DNA of 64,000 nt from Pandoraea communis (GTDB taxonomy: Bacteria > Pseudomonadota > Gammaproteobacteria > Burkholderiales > Burkholderiaceae). This document shows positions 45,534 to 54,021 of the stretch, piece after piece. The stretch spans positions 16,920-80,919 of the forward strand of contig NZ_CABPSJ010000010.1 of NCBI RefSeq assembly GCF_902459745.1, read 5' to 3'. The position numbers were made by a program, and so were the translations under genes. Numbering within the stretch: position 1 is the stretch's first letter; every line of letters begins with the position of its first letter. The notes below the pieces were generated by a model, which ran no database searches, was not told the DNA's origin, and saw nothing but the letters and a program-made list of their open reading frames with translations.

Positions 45534-47117
45534 ATGGCTAAAGCGTCTTCATCACCCAACAAGCAACTCCCGATCCGGCGCAGGATGTATTTACTGCTCG
45601 CCCTCAGCCTCATCGCCATGGTCGCGGTGGGCGTTGTGGTGCACCGCAAAGTCGATGCATCCCAGCGCCGCGCCATCGAGGCCGAACGCACGCAGATAGA
45701 ACACCTCAGCGTGCTTGAGGAACTCAACGATTACATCTCGGACTTTCGCACCGTAGAATCCGAAGCCCTCGCCCCGATGTCGCCCAAAGCGCTCGCCGAT
45801 ACCCGCGCCGCCGCCGCCGAGTTCGACGACAAGATCAAAACGGCCTCGGAGCGCTATCAGAAGGTGCTGGTGCACGACGAATTCCGTCTGGCATTCTCGA
45901 AATTCCAGACGCAGTGGGCTCAGTATCGGCGCGCTTCGAATCAGGTGTTCCAGCTCGCCCAGAGCGGCAAGCTGAACGACGCCGCCAAGCTCTATCGCGG
46001 TGAGTCGAACAACAAGTACACGCAGGCGAATAGCACCTTCGGCTCGCTGGTGTTTCGCAGCACCGAAGCCCTCATCAAGGAAGTCGAAGCCAAGAACAAG
46101 GCGGCTCGCAACCGTCTCCTGCAAATCGACGGCCTCATCGCCGCGATGATTATTTTGACGCTGCTCTGCCTGGTCTACGTGGACACGGCCATCCTCAAAC
46201 CGCTCACGCGCCTGATCCGGATGTCGGGCAACGCGGTGTCGGGTAAGGAAAAGCTGCGACTGCCCTGGCTTGCGCGCGGTGACGAAATCGGCACGCTGTC
46301 GCGCTCGCTCGCCAAGTTCCAGGAAAGTACGTCGTCGCTGGTGCGCAATCAGAAGCTCGCGACAGCCAAGAACACGATCCTGCAACGTGCACTGGCCAAC
46401 GAGGAACGCCTCAACAACTTCCAGAAGACCTTCCGGTCGATGGCCACGCACGAGTTCCGCACGCTGCTCAATGTGATCGACGGCCACGCGCAACGCCTGC
46501 TGAGCCCGCGTAACGAGGAAACGGATTCGAGTCCGCGCTATACGAAGATTCGCGAAGCCGTCGCCAAGCTCAACCATCTGATTCAGAACTGGCTGGATGC
46601 CGCGCAAAGCGCATCGCTCGACGACCCGAAGTTCGGCAAACGCGCCGAGTTGTCGCTCGTTGCGCTGCTCGAAGACGTGCGCGGCGTCGGCTCGGATATG
46701 TTCCCGAACGCGACGATTACGGTGCAAGCCCCCCAAGGTCTCGACAGTCGCATGATCGGCGACAGCAACGTGCTGTTCCACGCGTTCATCAACCTGATCA
46801 GCAATGCCACCAAGTACACGATGGTGGCGCCCGCGATCGATATCGGCGTGTCCGATACGGGCAGGGCCTTGTGCGTCGTCTTGCGCGACAACGGCACGGG
46901 CATTCCGGAGGACGAACTCAGGGAAATCTTCCAGATGTCGTTCCGCTCACGCAGCAACGCGGTGCTGGAGGACGGCTCGGGCGTGGGCCTCGCGGTGGTC
47001 CACGCCGCCATCGAATTCCATAAGGGAACCATCGATGTGACGAGTCAGGTCGGTGTTGGCACCACGTTCACGATCACGCTGCCGAAATCGCTGGGCACCA
47101 GCGAACCCGCCGCCTGA
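45534..47117 (+). CDS. Membrane sensor histidine kinase
   Basis: A 527-residue sensor kinase. Transmembrane helices at about 19-37 and 200-220 enclose a periplasmic four-helix-bundle (MCP-like) sensor. A HAMP linker follows, then the phospho-accepting H306 in THEFRTLLNV, and an ATPase domain with N box LISNATKY, G1 RDNGTGIPEDEL and G2 GSGVGLAVV. The H box has Leu where most kinases have Pro (HELRTPL type), an unusual variant. It is coupled to the response regulator upstream and ends before a strong terminator. The stimulus is unknown. Confidence 0.9.
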   Translation: MAKASSSPNKQLPIRRRMYLLLALSLIAMVAVGVVVHRKVDASQRRAIEAERTQIEHLSVLEELNDYISDFRTVESEALAPMSPKALADTRAAAAEFDDKIKTASERYQKVLVHDEFRLAFSKFQTQWAQYRRASNQVFQLAQSGKLNDAAKLYRGESNNKYTQANSTFGSLVFRSTEALIKEVEAKNKAARNRLLQIDGLIAAMIILTLLCLVYVDTAILKPLTRLIRMSGNAVSGKEKLRLPWLARGDEIGTLSRSLAKFQESTSSLVRNQKLATAKNTILQRALANEERLNNFQKTFRSMATHEFRTLLNVIDGHAQRLLSPRNEETDSSPRYTKIREAVAKLNHLIQNWLDAAQSASLDDPKFGKRAELSLVALLEDVRGVGSDMFPNATITVQAPQGLDSRMIGDSNVLFHAFINLISNATKYTMVAPAIDIGVSDTGRALCVVLRDNGTGIPEDELREIFQMSFRSRSNAVLEDGSGVGLAVVHAAIEFHKGTIDVTSQVGVGTTFTITLPKSLGTSEPAA

Positions 47118-47141
47118 TAGCTTCAGACATCGACGACGCCA

Positions 47142-47180
47142 GAAAGCAAACAGGCCGGCATTGCCGGTCTGTTTGCTTTC
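47142..47180. terminator. Bidirectional terminator between the kinase and exporter genes
   Basis: Arms at 47142-47160 and 47162-47180 form a long, nearly perfect stem (GAAAGCAAACAGGCCGGC against GCCGGTCTGTTTGCTTTC). It lies between the stops of the convergent kinase and outer-membrane-factor genes and can serve both. Confidence 0.88.
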
Positions 47181-47204
47181 CTGCCGCCTCGTGGGCCGTC
47201 CCGA

Positions 47205-48653
47205 TCAGGCGGGCGGAACAACCTCCGAGGTGTTGTCGGAACCGCCCAGCGCCTTGTAGAGCGCCATGCGATTGTTCAGCCGGTTCAGCCGCACCTGCGC
47301 ATCTGCGGCCTGTGCGTCGCGCAAGCTCTTTTGCTGATCGAGCCAGGGCTGAATGTCGATGGCGCCGGCCAGATAGCGCGAACGCAAAAGGGCTTCCGCG
47401 CGCTGCGCCTGCGCCAGCGACAGCGCACGCTGCTCCCCTTCCCTCGCCAGTTGCTCTCGCGCCGAGAGCGCATTCTCGACTTCGCTCAGGGCCGTGAAGA
47501 GGCTCTTACGGAAGGTCACAGCGGCTTCGTCAAACTGTGTCTGCGACACTTTGATCTGCAATTGCATGGTGTTCCACTCGATAAACGGCAGCGCCAGTCC
47601 CAGCCCCAACGTCCCAAACGGATTGGCCAGCACGCGTTCGAGCGACGAACTTGACGTCCCGAGCGTTCCCGTCAGCGTGAACGTCGGATAGAAGCTCGTC
47701 CGCGCCACGTCGACGTTAGCGAGCATCTCTCGCAGCCGCAGTTCCGCAGCGCGCAAATCGGGCCGTCGACTCAGCAGCTCCGCAGGCAGCCCCTCCGGCA
47801 CGGCAGGCAACGCCCGCGTGGGCAGTGCCGACGGCTCCGCAGCGGCTTGCTGCGGCGGACGGTCAAACAGAATCGCCAGTGCGTTACGGTTCTCGGTACG
47901 CTGTTGCAACAGCGTCGTGAGCGTCGCTCGCTGATCCGACAGCGCCTGCTCGGCTTGCGCCACATCCAGCGAAGAGACCGCCCCTGCGGCATGACGCGAA
48001 CGAACCAACGCCAAAACACGTTCGCTGTACGCGATGTTGCTCTCGGCGTAAGCGATCACCTGATTGAAATAGCCAATCTGCCAGTAGTACTGCGCCGTCT
48101 GACTGATCACCGCCAGACGCGCCGCCTCCCGGTCAGCCTCGGTGGCTTCGAACTCCCAGCGGGCGGAATCTCGCTGTGCCGCCAGTTTGCCCCACAGATC
48201 CAGCTCGTAGTTCGCCGTCGCCGTCAGACCGCTGGTCCGTGTCACGAAGTGGTTGTCCAGTCTGCGCGACACACTCCCCTTGCCCTGTACCGTCACGCCG
48301 GGAGTGAGATTGGTATCCGCCAGACCGGCTTGCAACTGCGCGCGATAGGCCCGGATACCCGCCGCAGCGAGATCGTTGTTGACGGCCAGCGCATCGGCGA
48401 TCAGGCGGTCGAGCACCGGGTCGCCGAACGCGCGCCAGAAATCGGGGGCTATCGTGCCGACGGGGGCGGCGGGAGCCGCCGCTGCGGTAGCGGACGCAAC
48501 CGGCGCACCGGTCCACTGCGCCGGAACCGGCACCGCCGGCAGCGGCTCATGGCGCACACCCGCGCACCCGGCCAGCAACGTGGCCGCGCTCGCCAATGCG
48601 AGCACCGTACGGGTCAGCGTCGGAATACGAATCGTAGGAATGACTTGGGTCAT
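47205..48653 (-). CDS. Outer-membrane efflux lipoprotein (NodT/TolC family)
   Basis: A 482-residue outer-membrane channel protein. The signal peptide ends in lipobox LLAGC, so it is a lipoprotein. Two outer-membrane-efflux repeats are visible: DFWRAFGDPVLDRLIADAL and NYELDLWGKLAAQRDSA in the first, SRRPDLRAAELRLREMLANVDVART and FIEWNTMQLQI in the second. It forms the exit duct for the MacAB pump and follows macB by 11 bases. ATG 48653 is chosen for the lipobox; the frame is open into macB up to 48875. Confidence 0.92.
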   Translation of the reverse strand: MTQVIPTIRIPTLTRTVLALASAATLLAGCAGVRHEPLPAVPVPAQWTGAPVASATAAAAPAAPVGTIAPDFWRAFGDPVLDRLIADALAVNNDLAAAGIRAYRAQLQAGLADTNLTPGVTVQGKGSVSRRLDNHFVTRTSGLTATANYELDLWGKLAAQRDSARWEFEATEADREAARLAVISQTAQYYWQIGYFNQVIAYAESNIAYSERVLALVRSRHAAGAVSSLDVAQAEQALSDQRATLTTLLQQRTENRNALAILFDRPPQQAAAEPSALPTRALPAVPEGLPAELLSRRPDLRAAELRLREMLANVDVARTSFYPTFTLTGTLGTSSSSLERVLANPFGTLGLGLALPFIEWNTMQLQIKVSQTQFDEAAVTFRKSLFTALSEVENALSAREQLAREGEQRALSLAQAQRAEALLRSRYLAGAIDIQPWLDQQKSLRDAQAADAQVRLNRLNNRMALYKALGGSDNTSEVVPPA

Positions 48654-48664
48654 CAGGCAGTACC

Positions 48665-50758
48665 TCAATCGCGTGCCAGTGCTTCGACCGGGTCCAGCCG
48701 CGCCGCATTGCGCGCAGGCATGAAGCCGAACACAACGCCGATGAGCGTCGAACACAGGAAGGCCGTTACAACGGAGCCCATCGAAAACACCATTTTCCAT
48801 TGGGCAACGAACAGCGAGAAGATGAAACTTGTGCCAAACGACAGCGCAATGCCGATGGCCCCCCCCATCAGACACACCATCACCGCCTCAACCAGAAACT
48901 GCTGCATGATGTCGCTCTGCCGCGCGCCCACCGCCATGCGGATACCGATTTCCCGAGTGCGCTCGGTGACCGACACGATCATGATGTTCATCACGCCAAT
49001 CCCGCCCACGACGAGCGAAATCACCGCAATCAACGAAAGCAACAGCGTGAGCGACTGACTCGTCTTCTCGACGGTCTTCACCACGCTGTCCATGTTGTAG
49101 GTGAAGAAGTCCTTGCGCCCGTGACGCTGCGTCATGAGCGATTCCAGACTCTTCTCCGCCGCTTTGCTCGGCTGACCCTCTCGCACGCGCACCGTAATGC
49201 TGTCGACGTTGCGCTGCCCGAACAACCGGCCAGCCGCCGTGGTGTACGGCACCCAGATGTTCAGACTCTTCATGTCGCCGAAAGCGCTCTTCTTCTCGGC
49301 CGTCACGCCGATCACCACGCACGGCAGGTTGCCGACGAAGATCACCTCGCCCAGCGGGTTCGGGTTCGCGCCAAACAACTTGCGGCGCGTGTTCTGGTCG
49401 ATCACCGCGACCTGCGCCTGACGGCGCACCTCGTCCGGCCCGAAGGCGATGCCCTGGGCAATCTTCATGCCGCGCACCTGAAAGAAGTGCTCCCCTACAC
49501 CGGTCACCATCGCGCTCGCGTCAATGTTGCGATACCGCAGCAGCAAGCTGCGCGCGGTCTCCGGTGTCGCGCTGTCGACATAAACCTGTTCGGACAGCGC
49601 GCTCACGTCTTCCGGCACGAGCGTCTGAATCGTGGCGGCGCGATTGTCGCCCCAGTCCTTGCCGGGATAGATGTTGATCGTGTTCGTGCCGATGCTGCCG
49701 ATCTCGGCGAGCATGTAGCGCTTCGCCCCCTCGCCAATCGCGACGATCGAGACGACAGACGTAATCCCGATGATGATCCCGAGCATCGTCAGAAACGTGC
49801 GCAGACGGTGCGACACCAGCGCGATCCACGCCATGCGGAACGCTTCGGCAAAGCGGTCGATGCCTCCTGCCCAGCGGCGCGGCGGCAACGCCCCGCCATG
49901 GCTGACGTCCGCGGCGGCAGGATCGGTCGAACGTGCGACGGGCGCGGCAGGCGTGCGAATGGCAACGACACCCCCGTCGCCACCATCGCCATCGGCGGCA
50001 GCAACCGGCATCGCTTCCGGCACATCGGCCACCGGTGTATTCGTCCGGTCGTCCACCACCTCGCCGTCACGAATCTCGATGATGCGGCGGGCGTGCGCGG
50101 CAACGTTCTCGTCGTGGGTCACGATGATGACCGTGTGTCCGAGCGCGTTGAGTTCCTTGAGAATGCGGATGACTTCCTTGCCGCTGCGCGTATCGAGGGC
50201 GCCGGTCGGTTCGTCGGCCAGAATGACTTCGCCGCCGTTCATCAGCGCCCGCGCAATACTCACGCGCTGCTGCTGACCGCCCGACAACTGGCTCGGCCGA
50301 TGGCCGGTACGGTCGGCGAGCCCCAGCCGTTCGAGCAACTGCACCGAACGCGCGCGACGCACCGCGTGGGGCGTGCCGGTGTAGACCGACGGCATCTCGA
50401 CGTTGGCGGCGGCGTCCAGATGCGGCAACAGGTGGTAGCGCTGGAAGATGAAACCGAAGTGCTCGCGACGCAATTGGGCCAGCGCGTCGGCGTCGAGATC
50501 GCGCGTCTCGCGTCCCGCCACGCGGTAGTTGCCCTCGCTCGGGTGATCGAGACATCCGAGAATGTTCATCAGCGTCGACTTGCCCGAGCCCGACGCGCCC
50601 ATGATGGCGACGATCTCGCCCGCCGCGATGGTGAGATTCACGTCGCGCAGCACGACGACATCGCGATCCCCCGACGGAAAGCGCCGGGTGACACCCGTCA
50701 GCTCGAGCATGGGGGGCGAACTTGCGTTCAGGGGAGATTGGGCCATGGCGCTCGACAT
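48665..50758 (-). CDS. macB: MacB-type ABC transporter, fused ATPase and permease
   Basis: A 697-residue inner-membrane protein. The N-terminal ATPase has Walker A GASGSGKST (54-62), signature LSGGQQQR and Walker B VILADEPTGALD. A linker leads to the MacB permease with one helix, a large periplasmic domain and three C-terminal helices (SLIAVISLVVGGIGVMNIMIV, with GIRMAVGARQSDIM). The family uses a mechanotransmission mechanism to expel macrolides, peptides, siderophores and lipopeptides from the periplasm. GGGAAG precedes ATG 50758, 12 bases after macA. Confidence 0.95.
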   Translation of the reverse strand: MSSAMAQSPLNASSPPMLELTGVTRRFPSGDRDVVVLRDVNLTIAAGEIVAIMGASGSGKSTLMNILGCLDHPSEGNYRVAGRETRDLDADALAQLRREHFGFIFQRYHLLPHLDAAANVEMPSVYTGTPHAVRRARSVQLLERLGLADRTGHRPSQLSGGQQQRVSIARALMNGGEVILADEPTGALDTRSGKEVIRILKELNALGHTVIIVTHDENVAAHARRIIEIRDGEVVDDRTNTPVADVPEAMPVAAADGDGGDGGVVAIRTPAAPVARSTDPAAADVSHGGALPPRRWAGGIDRFAEAFRMAWIALVSHRLRTFLTMLGIIIGITSVVSIVAIGEGAKRYMLAEIGSIGTNTINIYPGKDWGDNRAATIQTLVPEDVSALSEQVYVDSATPETARSLLLRYRNIDASAMVTGVGEHFFQVRGMKIAQGIAFGPDEVRRQAQVAVIDQNTRRKLFGANPNPLGEVIFVGNLPCVVIGVTAEKKSAFGDMKSLNIWVPYTTAAGRLFGQRNVDSITVRVREGQPSKAAEKSLESLMTQRHGRKDFFTYNMDSVVKTVEKTSQSLTLLLSLIAVISLVVGGIGVMNIMIVSVTERTREIGIRMAVGARQSDIMQQFLVEAVMVCLMGGAIGIALSFGTSFIFSLFVAQWKMVFSMGSVVTAFLCSTLIGVVFGFMPARNAARLDPVEALARD

Positions 50759-50770
50759 CTTTGACTTCCC

Positions 50771-51961
50771 TTACCGACCTGCGTTGGCCGAAGTGTCGGC
50801 GGCCGACACGGAGTCGCTCGCCTCGCCGATCACCACGCGCTCGCCCGCCGTGAGCCCCTCGCGCACTTCGACCTGCACGTTGTTGTTCAGGCCAATGACG
50901 ACCTGACGCGTCACGGCTTTGCCGTCGCCGCCCAACACGCGGACCTCGTAGCGCTGGGCGCCGGCTTTCTTGCCGAGCGCCGCCACGGGAATGCTCAACG
51001 CCTGCTTGGCGGTGCCGAGCAGCACGTTCACCTGAGCCGTCATCGAAATGCGCAGGCGGTGATCCGCGTTCGGCACTTCGAACAGTGCGTTGTAAAAGAC
51101 GGCCGTATTGTTGCGCGTGGCACCGCCACCAAGCGTACTCTGCGTATCGAGAAAGTTCTGCGGTGCAGGTTCGATCGCGCGCAGCTTGCCGTAGTAGCGC
51201 TTGTCGGGATCGCCGAGGATCGTGAAATACGCCGTCTGCCCGGGCGCCACGCGGATGACGTCGGCCTCCGAGACCTGCGCCTTCACGGTGATCGTGTCCA
51301 GATCGGCGAGCTTCAGAATCACCGGTGCCTGCTGCTGCGCGATCACGGTCTGGCCTTCCTGCGTAACGATCGCAACGACCTCACCGTCGATAGGTGCGTC
51401 GATACGCGTGTAGCCGACGTTGGCCCTGGCCGACTCGATGGCCACACCGGCCTTGCGCAGTTGGGCGTCGAGGCCCGCGAGCGTGGCGCGCTGAGAGTCG
51501 AGTGCGGCCTGCGCCGACTCGAAATCCTGACGCGAGGTCGAATCGTCGGGCAGCATCTGCCGCTGACGGGCGAACGCCAGTTCCGCCTGCTTGAGCTGCG
51601 CGATGGTGGAGCGCTTTTGCGCCTGGAGGTTCTGCTCGTCGGCCTCGGCCTGCCGCAGACTGTTCTGTGCCAGCACCGGGTCGATCTGCGCGAGCCATTG
51701 TCCCTTCCTGACCTTATCGCCAAGCTTGACTTTGAGCGACTTCAACTGCCCGGAGACCTGCGCGCCGACGTCGACCTGCTGGAACGCCTGGAGCGTGCCG
51801 GTGGCGAGGACGGTGTTTTCGATATCGCTGCGCTCGACCTTGGCGCTGATGTACTGCGGCGGCTTGGGAGTCGCGAGACTGCGCAGACCGAGCGCCACGA
51901 GAACAACGAGCACGACGAGGCTGGCGACAAGATAACGTCGGCGGCGAATGAACTGGATCAT
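50771..51961 (-). CDS. macA: MacA-type periplasmic adaptor protein
   Basis: A 396-residue membrane-fusion protein. One N-terminal helix (YLVASLVVLVVLVALGL) anchors it. The halves of the lipoyl domain are GAQVSGQLKSLKVKLGDKV and RIDAPIDGEVVAIVTQEGQTV, split by a coiled-coil hairpin, and the beta-barrel domain includes PGQTAYFTILGDPDKRYYG. It links MacB to the outer-membrane factor and is first of the macA-macB-OMF operon. Two tiny coupled ORFs lie 102 bases upstream on the same strand. Confidence 0.94.
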   Translation of the reverse strand: MIQFIRRRRYLVASLVVLVVLVALGLRSLATPKPPQYISAKVERSDIENTVLATGTLQAFQQVDVGAQVSGQLKSLKVKLGDKVRKGQWLAQIDPVLAQNSLRQAEADEQNLQAQKRSTIAQLKQAELAFARQRQMLPDDSTSRQDFESAQAALDSQRATLAGLDAQLRKAGVAIESARANVGYTRIDAPIDGEVVAIVTQEGQTVIAQQQAPVILKLADLDTITVKAQVSEADVIRVAPGQTAYFTILGDPDKRYYGKLRAIEPAPQNFLDTQSTLGGGATRNNTAVFYNALFEVPNADHRLRISMTAQVNVLLGTAKQALSIPVAALGKKAGAQRYEVRVLGGDGKAVTRQVVIGLNNNVQVEVREGLTAGERVVIGEASDSVSAADTSANAGR

Positions 51962-52063
51962 GGAACGAAGTGGGGGGTCAAAGAAGCACGTCGAAAAATA
52001 CGCTGCGCAAAATCCGTTGCCACCAACTGGCAGGTCGCTCTGCCGATACCACGCACCGGCAGA

Positions 52064-52213
52064 TCACCGCCCCGAGGCACCGTTCGGGGCACGAAAAGTT
52101 GAGAGTTTAAGGCGTTTGGCAACGTTGGAGACCATCCGTCCCAACGACCGCAGCAAAGATAATCCGCCAACGACGACAACGAACAGACTGTGAACCTGAA
52201 AGAGGACTCGCAT
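52064..52213 (-). CDS. Small peptide ORF upstream of macA (49 residues)
   Basis: A 49-codon ORF whose ATG shares one base with the TGA of the preceding 25-codon ORF (TGATG), a typical coupling arrangement. The product has a hydrophobic N-terminal segment (LFVVVVGGLSLL) followed by a basic, possibly amphipathic helix (RSLGRMVSNVAKRLKLSTFR). It lacks its own ribosome binding site, consistent with coupling. It ends 102 bases before macA. Not recognised; it could be a membrane peptide, an export substrate or a leader. Confidence 0.5.
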   Translation of the reverse strand: MRVLFQVHSLFVVVVGGLSLLRSLGRMVSNVAKRLKLSTFRAPNGASGR

Positions 52214-52290
52214 CAACGGGTGCCGACGAAAGGGAACACGGCCACCAGACCCGCAAGGAGGTTGGAAAGCAGACCGGGAATGTAGGGCAT
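52213..52290 (-). CDS. Tiny hydrophobic peptide ORF upstream of macA (25 residues)
   Basis: A 25-codon ORF with a strong GAGGAG ribosome binding site six bases before its ATG (complement of 52297-52302). The product starts MPYIPGLLSNLL and ends GLVAVFPFVGTR. It is uncharged except for the last Arg. Length, the MP start, the LLxGLVxV core and the Pro-aromatic end resemble tiny ORF A at 44379-44453. The overlap with the 49-codon ORF and the exporter genes downstream make it worth testing as a real peptide gene. Confidence 0.55.
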   Translation of the reverse strand: MPYIPGLLSNLLAGLVAVFPFVGTR

Positions 52291-52501
52291 GACGGACTCC
52301 TCGATAATTGGCAAAGGCCACTGGCTTCTGACGCCCGGCGTACGGGGCACCTGCCTGCATACGTCGTTTCGTTGGAAAGAGTGTCGCATCGCGCGGCCCC
52401 GGTGAAAACTTGTACAAATCACAGGGCAGGCCACGGGGCGGCGTCACTATCGGGGAAATCTCATGAAGTGATATATTTCCCCCGGCACCTGAAGGGACTT
52501 T

Positions 52502-53137
52502 ATGAAAACAGAGATCTTCTACGCCCTCTACCTGATCGCCATCGTGACCGAAGCAATGTCGGGCGCGATCATGGGGATGCAACGCGGCATGGACCGCTTC
52601 GGACTCGCCTTCATCGGCATGGTGACGGCGCTGGGCGGCGGCACTATTCGCGACGTGCTGTTCGGCCGGCACCCGCTGGTCTGGATCGCCCACCCGGAAT
52701 ATCTGCTGCTCACGCTGGGCGCGGCCACGCTCACCTCCATCGTTGCGCGCCACGTGCACCGGCTGCGCATGACCTTCATCACCGTCGACGCCATCGGACT
52801 CGCGGCGTTCACCATCCTCGGTTGCGACATCGGCATGACCGTCAGCACGAGTCCGGTCATTGTCGTGCTGGCCGGCGTACTCACGGGGATTGGCGGCGGC
52901 ATGCTGCGCGACCTGCTCTGCGGTCAGGTGCCGCTGGTGCTGCGCCGGGAGATGTACGCGAGCGTGGCGTGCATCGCAGGGGCGATGTACGTCGTGATGC
53001 TGCGTCTGGGTGTCGAGAACGGTATCGCGACGGGTATCTGCTTCGCCGCCGGCTTTGTCATCCGGATGCTGGCCGTGTGGTTCGGCTGGCGCTTTCGCAC
53101 CTTTGAGAACGAAGCACCGGCCGAGCCGATGCACTGA
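52502..53137 (+). CDS. TRIC cation channel / UPF0126 family membrane protein
   Basis: A 211-residue inner-membrane protein with about seven helices and two internal repeats, each with a glycine-rich kink motif: GGGTIRDVLFGRHP and GGGMLRDLLCGQVP. These are the marks of bacterial TRIC-type trimeric cation channels (YadS/YicG relatives). The physiological ion in bacteria is not settled. It is divergent from the tiny ORFs/macA unit and convergent with the sigma-factor gene. Confidence 0.88.
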   Translation: MKTEIFYALYLIAIVTEAMSGAIMGMQRGMDRFGLAFIGMVTALGGGTIRDVLFGRHPLVWIAHPEYLLLTLGAATLTSIVARHVHRLRMTFITVDAIGLAAFTILGCDIGMTVSTSPVIVVLAGVLTGIGGGMLRDLLCGQVPLVLRREMYASVACIAGAMYVVMLRLGVENGIATGICFAAGFVIRMLAVWFGWRFRTFENEAPAEPMH

Positions 53138-53159
53138 CGGGCCGGTGTTCCCGGTACGA

Positions 53160-53903
53160 TCAGACGCCGGCGTGTTCGCAGGGAGGCGATGACGAGACGG
53201 GCGCCGCCGGGGCGGAAGTCGATGCAGCGCGCTTTGCCGGACGACGTGATTCGCCAATACCGCCGGATGCCATCCGGCCGGTCTGCGTGGCGCAGTAGTC
53301 GAGTGTCTGGCGCAGCAGCGTGTCTACCTTGCGCAGCGACAAGCCATGACGCGCGGCGACTTCTTCGCGTGTCAGGTCATCGACCCGCAACTCCATGAGC
53401 ACGCGCCGGTGATGTCCCGACATCTCGTCCAATGCGCGGGAGAGCGCCGCAAGCTCGGAGCGCGCACCGGCCACCGCCTCCGGGCCGGGCCCCCGGTCCG
53501 GCAGGACGTCGAACACTTCGTGCTCCTCGCCAAGCGATTCCCACATGCGACGACCGCGCATCTGGTCGACCGCCAGGTTGTAGGCCATCCGGAACACATA
53601 GGTCTCGGCGCTGTGCACCGCGTCGGGCAACGTGGCGCTGCCAAGGCGCACCCACGCCTCGTGCAGGCTGTCGCTGGCGGTATCGGAACAGCCGATCCGG
53701 CGCGACAGCCGGCGCAGCAAGCGCTCGTAGTTCGACTCCAGGCACTCGCGCAGCACCTGAATGGCCGCGCCGGTCTGCCCGGCCCCGCCGAGTTCGCGCG
53801 CCTCGGCGGCTGAGACGGCGTCGGCAACGCTGTTTGCCGTGCCCAGATCCACTTCAGCGCCTCCCGTGCTCCGTGCTTCCCCGTACTGTCCACGCGCGAA
53901 CAT
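53160..53903 (-). CDS. ECF-type RNA polymerase sigma factor
   Basis: A 247-residue sigma-70-family protein of the ECF group. Region 2 is seen as ASDSLHEAWVRLG and YVFRMAYNLAVDQMRGRR; region 4 as MSGHHRRVLMELRVDDLTREEVAARHG followed by KVDTLLRQTLDYC. It has an extra 55-residue N-terminus and a Pro/Ala/Ser-rich C-terminal tail of about 30 residues. A G-rich ribosome binding site precedes ATG 53903. It lies about 120 bases downstream of the giant surface-protein gene on the same strand. No FecR-type anti-sigma gene is next to it inside the window. Confidence 0.82.
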   Translation of the reverse strand: MFARGQYGEARSTGGAEVDLGTANSVADAVSAAEARELGGAGQTGAAIQVLRECLESNYERLLRRLSRRIGCSDTASDSLHEAWVRLGSATLPDAVHSAETYVFRMAYNLAVDQMRGRRMWESLGEEHEVFDVLPDRGPGPEAVAGARSELAALSRALDEMSGHHRRVLMELRVDDLTREEVAARHGLSLRKVDTLLRQTLDYCATQTGRMASGGIGESRRPAKRAASTSAPAAPVSSSPPCEHAGV

Positions 53904-54021
53904 TGTTTCCCCCCCCGATCCCCATGAACGCTTCTGTCTGCCATTTCGTGCAAGCCTCAATGACATGACGGATATCGAAGGGCAAATCCGCAGATTATTT
54001 TTTGTAACGCACCGGCTGCCG

